DNA of 64,000 nucleotides from assembly GCA_002049455.2 (NCBI GenBank), contig KV918990.1, positions 1 through 64,000 on the forward strand, in the 5' to 3' direction. Source of the DNA: Porphyra umbilicalis. Taxonomy: Eukaryota > Rhodophyta > Bangiophyceae > Bangiales > Bangiaceae. The notes beneath the pieces were generated by a model. That model saw only the letters and a program-made list of their open reading frames with translations. It was not told the origin of the DNA and did not search any database. A program made the position numbers and the translations under genes. Below, in pieces: positions 10,898-20,733 of the stretch; the first letter of the stretch is position 1; the number at the start of each line of letters is the position of its first letter.

Positions 10898-11649
10898 GTG
10901 TTTGACGACACCATACGCCTGCTGTCGGTCGTTCGTCGGCCATCGGGGGTGCGTCACGAGCCTCTCCGTCGTTCTTCTGGCCGGCGCCGGTGGGGGCATC
11001 GGCCCTGGCGACAAAGGTGGCGGCGGCGCTTTTGACACCTTTGCCTCGGCGTCACTCGACTACACGGTGCAGTTGTGGGATGGGTCGTCCACGTCCCCGC
11101 GGGCCCTCGTGCGGGACGTGCGCGGGCGCTCGTTCGTAACGTACGACCCGTCGGAGGCGATCCTCGCCACCGCCCACCCCGACATGCATCCAAGATGGGG
11201 GGACCCCCTCACCGTCGTGCGGCTGTTCGATGAGCGCAAGGCAGACGCGGGGCCTTTTTTCACGTTGACGGTGCGGGAGTAGGGCGGTGGAGCCGCCGCC
11301 GCGGCTGCCACCCAACAGCCCGTGGCAGCGGGGACGACCGTCTCGCTCGGCACCGCCGTGCCGTTGCAAGGGGCGGAGGGCGCCCCCACACGCCGGCCCC
11401 CGCGGAACCGCGACGAGCTCGACGCGCCAGGCGTGCGGGCGATGGCGTTTTTGCCCGACGGACGGTCGCTGCTCCTTGGCACCCTGACGGGGGTGGTGCC
11501 CCTCGACGCGTTTTCGGGAGTCGTCTTGCAGACGCTCAGCGGCACCACCGAAGGCACCGCCGAGCGGTTTACGACGGATGCGTGGCGAGTGCTGCTCAGC
11601 TCGGCGTCGGGGGACGTGCGCGTGTCGTCGGTGGGGCGCCGACGTATTG
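10898..11649 (+). pseudogene. WDR82/Swd2-like WD40 gene fragment, frameshifted and with an internal stop
   Basis: The fragment starts with DDTIRLLSV in one frame and continues in another with a FVGHRG-VTSL blade, LDYTVQLWD, then VVRLFDERKADAGPF. After a TAG at 11280-11282 the same frame continues with an alanine-rich insert, VRAMAFLPDGRSLLLGT and PLDAFSGVVLQTLSG. The order and spacing match the middle blades of WDR82/Swd2, a Set1/COMPASS and transcription-termination subunit (known family). The N-terminal blades and the last blade are missing. The fragment ends at a GTACGT that may be an old splice donor. The frameshift near 10930, the stop and the missing ends argue for a non-functional copy. 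It lies just downstream of transposase A and may be a captured host-gene fragment. Confidence 0.55.
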
Positions 11650-14027
11650 GTACGTGGGGGGGGAGGGGGAGAGCGGGGCGCGGCGGCCCTGGGAAGAATC
11701 GGTGGGGGGCGGGGGGAACCGCTGAAGCTGGCGGATGTTTAGATGGCAGGAGCTATCGCCATGGGAGGGTGGGCGGTCACGGAGGGGTGCCACGAAGCAG
11801 CTGTGGCGGGACGTGTGTCCGCCGCGGCGGGACGCCCCGTTGCCGTGTGGGTGCGGGGGGTCGACGACTTACCATGTGCCTTTCTTTTGCTCGCTGGCCG
11901 GCGGACCTAATCATGCGGGCCGCCACGGCTGCGTGGATGGCGGTAGGCGGCACAGTGGAACCCCAAGTTTGCCATGATGGCGTCGACGTGCCAAGATGTG
12001 GTGTTTTGTGCCGTCAAGCCCGAGGACGTGCGGTGACCAGCCGGCGACTCAATAGACGTGTGTGGCTGAGCCTTTGGAAAAGGCGCAAGGCTCACCGGCT
12101 TCCGCGCGGGTGGCTACCCGAGAGACGTATCCGCTGTGCCCCATGCTCATGCCTCCTGGGCCAGTGCGGCGCGCTTACGACACAGTCGTAGGAGCCGCCG
12201 AACGCGCCCGAAGACCTTGCAGAGGGTCCGACTCTCCGCCGTACGCCCGAGTCGCACTGGGAGCGACCATGATGCCCACAGAGCGGCCTCGAGCACACTT
12301 TTTCTTGAGCCCAGCGTGGGGTCACGACGAACTGCGCGAAACAGAGATGATGGCATTGGCACACTCGTCAGACATTGCTCCACCACTTCGCACTTTCCAA
12401 GGACTTCGCTCCAGCGAAGCGCCCAATTGCGACGCGGACAGTTGACGGTCTGCCTTTCCACAGCGCCGTCCCGAAGACATCCAATCAACACCGGCATCGT
12501 CAGATACCACACGATACCACCCGCGGCTCACAGCCGTTTCTGAGCTCGAGACCACTTCTAAGCCCGCGCAGCGTGGTGACTTTTCCCCCATCCGACGACG
12601 GCTCAGATGGGATGTTCGATGGTCTGGAATCGCCCATCGGTGTGCCATCCAAACGGCGTTTGGATGGGGGATGGGCCTCGATGGGTATTGGATCGCGATT
12701 TTGTCCTTGCCGACGATCAGGCGCGCAGATGCGGCGGCAGACCGCCGCCCAAGCGGTCCCCCGCCACGACGCAACGGCGCCGCCGCGGGCGCCCGCCCAC
12801 GGGGCACCCACCGCCGCGCAGGGGGCCGCACCCCCACCCGGTCCGCCGCGGCCACCACCGCGCGGCCGCCACGGCGGTCGGCGCGCGGATCCCCCTCACC
12901 ACCCCCTTGCCCCCCCCCCCCCCCCCCCCCCCACCGCGCCGCCGCGTGGCGCCGCGCCGCTGCCACCGCGCGCGGGCGGATCGGCAACGGGGTCCCGCTG
13001 CCCCGACGCGACTCGCACCGCAGGCGCGACGGCGCGCCGGCGCGCCGGCCGGCATGCCACGGCGGCAGAGGCCGGCCGGCATGCCACGGCGGCATCGTCT
13101 GCCTTTGTGCACACCCCATCGGTTTTCCATCGAATCTGGCTGATGCGCATCAGGCCCATCAAACACAACTTTCGATGGGCCCTGCGATGCGCATCCTGGC
13201 CCGCATCGCACCCATCGAACCGATGGAAGACTGAATTAACCCGCTCGATGGGGTTATTCGAGGAAAGGGGGCTACTGCCCAAGAGCCACCGACAGGGGCG
13301 CTCCCAGAGAGGGCAGAGGCGTCTTGCGCCTCGCGTGACTCGTGGCACGTTCCGTTGACGACTCAGGGACGTCTCGCCCGTGCAACGTCACCCAATCAGC
13401 GGCCGGGGTTGTCTCGGGAGTGCACGAAGCCCGGAAGGCGAGGCGGGTGGGGGGCGCCCTCGCTGTGCAGCCCAGCGCGGGTGCCTCCGCCCCCGCGAGC
13501 AACTGCCGCCACCACTACCACCACTGACGGCGGCCACCACCGCGACCTCCGTCGACGTCCGCCACCGCCACTCCCGCCGACTTCGGCCGCCACCGCCATT
13601 TCCGCCGACGACGGCCACCACCGCCGCCCCCGTCGAGGGCGGCCACCCCCCACCGCCACCAGTGCGGGAGGCAATCGCCGCCACCACCCGGGCACACCGC
13701 CGCCACTACAATGGCTGCAGTCGACGACAGCCAGTGCGGCGACCCCCACCGACGACCGACACCACCGTCACGACGGCGGCCGCGACGCAGCCTCGTAGGC
13801 TCCACGGCGCACTCTCGCGGCTGCCGCCTCCCCCACCCCCAGCTCTGCTGCCGCTCACGTGCGGCCCCTCGGTGGATTCCACACGAGGCCGCCGTCACCC
13901 GCTTCTGTGCCCACTGCTTCTCCTCGTGCCATCTGCAGTCGCCCTGTGACAGCTGGAGTCGTTACCTGTCCGTGCGGCCGCAGGATGTAGGCTGCAGAGT
14001 GTGGACGGAAAATAAAGAAAGAACAGT
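11650..14027. other. Gene-free GC-rich spacer between the two transposases
   Basis: No gene is supported here. The open frames on both strands arise from proline/arginine-coding GC-rich simple sequence, notably at 12720-13080 and 13500-13880. The stretch includes the CCATCG-flanked repeat annotated at 12590-13262 and a 23-base C run near 12909-12931. Confidence 0.4.
12590..13262. repeat. Dispersed repeat with CCATCG/CGATGGG clusters at both ends
   Basis: Both ends (about 12590-12700 and 13110-13262) are packed with CCATCG, GATGGG and GATGCGCATC words around a GC-rich core. Part of the core and the right end recur in inverted orientation at about 23540-23760: CGGCATCGTCTGC at 13090-13105 against GCAGACGATGCCG at 23672, and GGCAGAGGCCGGCC in both. 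The layout is that of a miniature or non-autonomous element, or of subterminal repeats of the neighbouring two-gene elements. Confidence 0.5.
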
Positions 14028-17000
14028 TTATGGCCAAGGATAAAAAGCATTGACAAAGAAGCGCTGGGCGCGCCTGTGGATGGGAGTGTCGGGCACAGTC
14101 TTAGGCGTCGCGGCAATACCATGGTCCCGAGTAATCTGGTCCTGGTCGGGCACCACGTGCTCAATGCGCAAGACCGATGACAACGGGATAGCGTGCAGGG
14201 CCGGCCACTCGTCGCCCACCTCCATTGACCAGCACAGCCGCTTTCAACCGCCCTCAACCAGAGGGCAGCCCGGCATGGACTCGCAAACGTCCATGGCCGC
14301 AATAATCAAGACGTCAACGTCGTCGTCTGCGGCCTTTCGGACGATGGCACGGGCCTCTCCGTACCGCAAAGCGCCAGGGCCGTCGCCTGGCAGGGTGTAT
14401 GCGAGGCAGTCAAACCAGGGAAAGCCGCGGTACACCGGGGTGGCGCGGAGGTGCTGCTGTGGGTGGCCACCTGCACAGCAGGGGAACCGTGGGGAAAACG
14501 TGAAAGAGTTTGGGAGCTGCAGGATGGTGGTCTCCAGGGGTAGCGCCAAGGCGGCGCCGACAGCACCGAGCCCCGGCCGGGCCGACAGCTCCGCCACGGT
14601 CACCGAAGGAGACCGACGCCTTGGGCGTCGCCCGACCGGCCCTGTGACAGGAACGTCCGTCGTGCGCGCGAGCACCCCCACCGCCGAGGCCACGTCCGAG
14701 TCGCCATCGGCGTCAAACCAGTCGTCAAACTCATCGGCCTCGCGCTCGAACCGCGCCCGGATCTCGAGCGACCCCTGCCCGATGTGGAGCAGCTGCCCGC
14801 GGAAGGTGTCCTCCTCACCGTTGGTGCGCCCGTACCGACGCTTCTCGTGCCCATGGAGGGACTCGTTGCATCCCGTGTCGCCGTTCTTGATGGCGCCGTG
14901 CAACATGATGGCCTCGAGCACGTGAGCGAGCAGCTTGTGCACTTTCGTGCTGAAGAACCTGCCAAGAATGGGGGTCAGAAAGTCGAGGACGAACGATCGC
15001 GCCAAGGCGGCCACCTCTTCCGCCTCCGTCACTGACATGGGCTGTTGGCAGTGATAGGTGCCGGTGAGGCGGTGTACCAGCTGCGCGTAGCGCACGAACA
15101 ATTGAGTGACGGCCACATCGTAGGGAGTGTTCCCAAACTTGGCCAGGTACGCGCCCCAGTCGAAGTTCAGGTTCTTGGAGACGCACTTGAAGTCATCGCT
15201 CGTCGACGCCGTGCCGGCTGGCGCGTCGTCCTCCCCGCCGACCGACCCGTCGGCTTGGGTGGATTGGTCGAGCTCCACCTCTGTCCCGGGGTCACTGCCA
15301 CTATCGCCATCGGTGCTCACCTCGCTGTCCCGGCCGCCGCCACAACCGTCCAGGTCCTGGCCGTCCAAATCCAGCAAGGACGCCACGATGTTGTTGACTT
15401 CGTCCATGGGGTCTTTGGCCGGCAGCTCGCCCGTAGTCGTAGCGTCCGCTCCAGGAAGGGTCGAGCCTCCTGTCGAAGGTGGGGGCGAGGGGATGGCGGA
15501 GGGTGTTGAAGGGGGAGCGGCAGAGCGCCGGCTGCGGCGAGCGGCAGACGGTCGTGTGGGCCTGAAAGGAGCAGAGTCCTGCTTGGCCTTCTTCTTGGGT
15601 GGCGGCCGCCGCCTAGTGCTTGGCCGAAACAGCCCAGCTACGAGGAACATAAGAATCCAAACGCCCGCCCTCTGTTGATCACCAGTGAAGGTTGCCTGTT
15701 TCTCCTTTGGGCCAACGAGGTACCTGCAGGGGAAGGGGCAAAGATGGCGCGCGGTGATCATGAGAAAGAAGGGTAGCAGACAACATCAGAGAGGTGCGCT
15801 GCTACTGAACTGTGAGTATTGAGTGACTAACGGCTCCAACCAAGAGAAGAAAGCCAGAATCAAAGACAAGAGCGGTGAACAGACGTACCCAGGAGAGATA
15901 AAAGGCGCCAGGCTACGTCGACCGAGGAACTCTGTGCGCACATTGCCGGCACGGGCAGTGGCACTCTCGTCCTTGTACTCGGGATAAAAAGCTTTGCAAA
16001 CGTGTGGGAAAATAAGTATCAGTCGGTGACACATCATTCGGGTGATCCCCAAGTCGAGCACCTGCACCAAGCAACCAGCGACTGAAGAAAGGCGAATGAG
16101 CAAGTCAGTACCAGAAAAACGGCAATGAGGGGAAGCAGCGCGCACCGGGTACACCAGCATAGCCCACACACTGCAGGGAACAAGACCATATTCTCACTGC
16201 CAAACATAACGTACGTGCAAAGGGTCAATGGCAATCATCTTGTACAGGTGGTGAGGCACGGTGCCGAGTCCACCAAGCGACGCGAGTGCAGGAACAAAGG
16301 CGTTGATTGTGCTCTCCATCTCTAGCATGACACGGCGCTTCCGTGCCCTTGTTGTGCGGCCGAGCTTGGCCGCCTCCAGGTGCCGCGTGAGTGTCTGCAC
16401 CACATCACGCGGGGCCGCGGTCACACCCTTCTCCGAGCAGGCATCCTCGGCCTGCACCTCGCACGTCGAGCAGCACTTTCCAAAGTTGCCTGCCTTCATG
16501 CACAATATCGCCCGCTCCTCGGGCCGGTCGCACGCGTACAGGAGCACCCGCAAAAACGCCAGCTTGTAACCGCCGATGCTCTCGTCCAGGACGTGGCCGC
16601 TGTGGCTAGCGGCGATGGCCTCTATGAAGGCGAGGTAGAGGGTGCGCTGTAGGACGCCCCAGCGCCGCCCCGTTGCTTTCGCCCTGCTGCCGGGCTCCTT
16701 AAGCGTGCGCACAATGGGCACGTACGCAATGGTCAACAAGCAGACAACCCCCGAGACGTCATTGAAGACTCGGATGCGAATAGGGTACAGGTAGTGCGCT
16801 TGAAAGAGGTAACACAGGGAAAGAGAGAAGGCGAATAGTCGGGGGGATGCGGTTAGAAGGAGACCAAGCACATGAATGTTGCGCGACGCGCGTGCATGGG
16901 GACGCACGGAAGCGAGTAAACATGCCAAGCGAATGCAAGCAGGGCAGAGGAGTGTGCACGTACCACCTGACCAGGAGATCAGGCTTGCATCGCTGTACAC

Positions 17001-18098
17001 GTACAGGCCGAGCACAAAGGCCTTCTGAAAAGTCGTGGCATCAATGGCGTCTTGGTGCGCCTTGAATGCCTCGCCATCCATGGGCGCTTGGCGCCGGCGG
17101 CCGACCTCGCTGTTGTCGCGGCGCAACTGCACCTCCTTGGCGTTTCGCAACGCATCCAGCGCGGTCTTGAGCACCGAGCGGAAGTATGTCACGTACGACA
17201 CCCCCCCCTGCACCAGCGTGCACCTCTTCCAGCCCGCCGACAATATGGCGTCGTCCAGGTCGTCGTGGACGGCGTTGCGAAACGCCGTCGCTGAGGAGAA
17301 GACGTCCCCAATGCGGTTGGTGCCGCTGGCGACCGACTTGCCTCCGCCGTCCGACCCGTCCCACTTGGCCAGCACGTCATACAAACGCGTTTGGAAGGCC
17401 GTCGACAATCCGCTGCCGTTGCACTCGTTCACGAACACCTGCAACATCTTGAGCGCCGGCGTGTTGAACTGGCCCGGGTTGCAATTAGGGCGCGAGTTCA
17501 CGGCCGGCTCGCACCGCTGGGCGTCGCCAATGCGTTCATACTCCGCTTGCGCCTCCGCGGCCACCGATGAGAAGTTGCGCGATAGGACGGCGGCTCCTAC
17601 CGTCGCCCGCCCACTCAGCGGCGGCTTGCCCCCATCGCCAAGCTCCTCCTGGGACGCGCGAACCTCGGCGGCCTTGGAAAGCTGCAGCAGCAGCGCCGCG
17701 TCGTCCGGGTCGCACTTCTCCGAGTCGCCAAAGACAACGTCGTCGGGATCCACAGCTACCCCAGGGGCAACCGGCGAGGTATCCACTCCCAGCTCCGCGT
17801 GCAGCACGCCTTGGAGGACAAGTGGCGCAAGCGGCGGCAAGATCGCGTCAGTGACCGGCTGGGGCGAAGACCCGGGTGATGTTCCAGGTGGTGCGTGTGC
17901 AGTCCCGCTGGTCGACGTCGCGCCAGCCGCAACAGCACCACCACGGGCGGGGTCGAGCCCTATCTGCCGGGGCACTCGACGGTTGGCGTTTCGGCCGAGT
18001 CTTGGACGAGCGGAGAGCGTGTGCCTCCGCATCGCCGCCGTGTTGCCCTTGTTCACGCCGCACACGTGGCATTTCGACGGCCCGTACGTCGGTCGCAT
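14028..18098 (-). pseudogene. Plavaka/KDZ-like (CACTA-related) transposase, copy B, in-frame TGA in last exon
   Basis: Exons on the minus strand are 18098-16964, 16798-16215, 16061-15889 and 15723-14028, with GTACGT donors. Exons 2 and 3 are exactly as long as in copy A (584 and 173 bases), and all three intron positions and phases match. The start is the ATG before RPTYGPSKCHVCG. The finger-like N-terminus keeps C-x2-C and one His but lacks a clear second His. Matching blocks include LYVYSDAS, YLYPIRIRVFND, AYVPIV, the DRPEERA block, DPLHV, VLDLGITR, VGPKEKQATFTG and TKVHKLLAH...NESLHGHEK. A TGA at 14244-14246 stops the frame about 70 residues early, yet the homologous tail continues in the same frame to FVNAFYPWP at 14031. 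This suggests a recent single nonsense change. The shortened protein might still function; I call it a probable pseudogene. It faces the gene at 20734-23249. Confidence 0.6.
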
Positions 18099-20733
18099 CG
18101 TCAGGATGGTGGTTGTGGGGAGGAAGCAGCGGACGGCGGGCAGGCATGGGGGCGCCCGCCGTTGCTCCGCCCGCAGGGTGCCGCACCTCCGCCTTGGCCG
18201 CCAGTAGCGCGTGGCGTAACGACGCCCCGCCAAAAAGGTTCTCGTCCACGACGCTGTCCTGCAGGAGTTGAGAAGGAAAAAGTGACCGGGGACAGACGGC
18301 CGCACCGTGCAGCTCAAGGGTGGAACTCGACGATATGGGGAGCAAGTGAGAGGCACGAGGGGTCAGTAGCAGCTCACTTGGGCGTAAGAGAACGAAGAGA
18401 GCGGCACCGGTCATGCGATGGCCATAAGATGGCGTCCGTCCGTCTATCGCGGCTCATCAAAGCGTAGGTGACAGGAGCACAGCATATGAAAAGACACGGA
18501 GACGGACAGAATGGTGCTTACCGTCGCTGGCAACGAGGCGCCGCGCTTGACGCTGGCGCTCACACCTCACGTCTCCCGTCGGCAGTCGGCGGCCACAAGT
18601 CCGAGTGGTGGGAGCCACAGCTAAGGGGCGGGTCAGGTGACGGGTCCAGTTGCCCACGTACGCCCGCAGAGGGTGAGCCAATGCACGCGCCCGGGTACGC
18701 CTGGCGGGGGGGCAGGCGGCACGGACCCGTCTGGCGCGTGCGGTGGGTAGGCGGGGGGAAGGGGACTCGGTCGCACGGGCCTCTGTCGTGTGAAAGACGA
18801 AGGCCGCCAGACGGACAGCCGAAGAACGGCAGTCGGCCAGCCACCGAACAGCCCTGGGGCGCTCACCACACTGCGACTCGCGACGGCACGCCGGTCTGGT
18901 TGTCCCTCTGAAGGCTTCAGAGTGGACCAGAGATCGAAGTCGGTGGCTGTGCGGCTCAATGACGCTGGTCCCAAAAATGCTCGGATTGTGAGGCCAGCTT
19001 TGGCAGGCAACTCCTGCCACACAATCAGATCACAGTCCAAGCCTTGTGATCTCCGCGAAATACTTCATTCTTTCATTCCAAATACATTACAGCGTTTGCA
19101 AGAAACCAATAGAAACGCGCAGGAGCGCGCTGAAAGCCTGACTTGTGTGTCAATTGCAGGCCCCACCAAGGGTATCAGTTTTGGCGACGAGTACGGTACT
19201 CGGCTCTGATCCAACCACTGAGTATTGGCTGACAGTCCGAATGACTTTCAGCCGTTCGAGTAGGAGTATCTCCCAAACCTGACAGAGCGGGTATTGAGGG
19301 TATATACCCGCCACATTTTGGGCTGTCGGTATCCAATTTTGTTATCAGCGCGGGTATGCGTATACCTTTCGCTGGAACTAAATTCCAGATCCTGCAGTTA
19401 GCAATTGATTTTGGGACGTATTTATTTGGTTTCGTGACTTACTTTTTTGGCAGGCGGCTCACGTGGTCACGGCGCCGCACTGCAGGACGCTGTCAAGGGT
19501 ATCGGCTTCTGCAGAATTGAGAATACGAGTAGTTCTCTCGGATACCCTTGGTGATTTGATGTTGCGAGTATCTGACCACGTCCCATTCGCGAGTATGAGT
19601 ATGGGCGACGCGTCGAAATATCTCACGAGTACGAGTATATACCCGAAAAAAATACTCGGGTGATACCCTTGACGAAATACTCTTGGTGAGGTCTGGTCAA
19701 TTGTATAGTGGATCCCGTATTGTTACATCCCCGACTGGGGACAATGAAAGCTCTGGACCTGTGGCCTAGAATTGGTGCGGGCATTGAGCAAAAGATCCGC
19801 GGGCTCGAGCCTCGCGATCTACAGGCTTGGCCGTTGTCACCGTCGCAAGCTGCGAGCTCGGCGGTCTTCGCCGTTTCCCACCGCTCCTGCGCTTGCTGCG
19901 CTTGCTGCGGTCCGTCTCGGGTCTTGCCGTCCTCCTCCACTTTTGTGAGGTGAAGCGGGCAGCGTGTTGTTTTCCCACGAGCCTGAGGCACCGCCACAAT
20001 GCGGTGGCGCACGCACCGGGGCCGTTCCTCAGCCATCGGCGGGGCATCGAGATCCATCAGGCGTGACCTCCCCCCTGGCCCCCGGCGCTGCGATACTGGT
20101 ACGTCTGGCTGCTCTTCTCTCTCTCTCAGGCACAATTGAGCCCCGCACCGGCCGGAGCACGTAGGCCCTTGTTTTGGGCTCATCCGGGTAACCTTGTTTC
20201 TTCGTGTGTTTCTGACCCCACCTCCGTTTCGCCTCCGAAGCATCCTGCAGTACGACCTGCGTGGTGCCTGCCCCCCCCCCCTGTCCCCTCGGCAGACTGT
20301 AAGTCATTGGGCATCGGGCCCATCATTTCCTTGCAGCCCTTTGGGTGGTGGCCGCTGGCTCCTCATGTTGCCATTGAGGGACCCGCGGGTGGTCGGCCAC
20401 GCGCGCGGCGACCGGTGGCGCTCGTTCTTGTGGGTAAGCTCCATCTTCGATTGCGTCTGAGGCTGAAGTCTTGTTTTTTTTCTCCACCGTGTGGGTGTTG
20501 GGCGGGGATGTGCGGTCGACACTGTCGTACCTGCGGGCCAGCACAACTGCGACCACTGTCTGCGCGTTCGCTGTATTTCTACAAGAGCGCACGGTCAACG
20601 CCGTTCACACCCGGTCGCTTTTTCTCACCGCAATACGCTTTTCGCCTGCGCTCCCTCCTTCCCGTGACCCCCCGACCTCCTGGTACTCCTCCTTTTCTGC
20701 CCCCCCCGGTGTTGACAACTTCCCTTCGCCGCA
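18099..20733. other. Divergent intergenic region between transposase B and its partner gene
   Basis: This is the counterpart of 4814-6609 but longer, partly because of the AT-rich insertion at 19167-19671. No open frame here has a recognisable domain. The part just before 20734 is pyrimidine-rich and may be promoter and leader of the accessory gene. Confidence 0.4.
19167..19671. mobile_element. AT-rich miniature inverted-repeat element
   Basis: The left end reads CAAGGGTATCA (19167-19177) and the right end TGATACCCTTG (19661-19671), a perfect 11-bp terminal inverted repeat. The dinucleotide AC directly precedes the left end and follows the right end, possibly a short target duplication. Inside, a second CAAGGGTATC...GATACCCTTG pair lies at about 19493-19553, and GAGTA/TACTC and GGGTATATACCC words recur throughout. 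Base composition is far more AT-rich than the surroundings. No coding capacity is seen. The superfamily is not identifiable from the ends alone. Confidence 0.55.

Noticed and set aside
12322-13949. Several long proline/arginine-rich frames on both strands
   Set aside because: They arise from GC simple sequence including a long C run; no start context, domain or consistent frame.
14244-14246. TGA as a selenocysteine codon in transposase B (copy A has Cys at the aligned place)
   Set aside because: Selenoprotein transposases are not known to me, the surrounding residues are poorly conserved and no SECIS-like hairpin was recognised; a simple nonsense change is far more likely.
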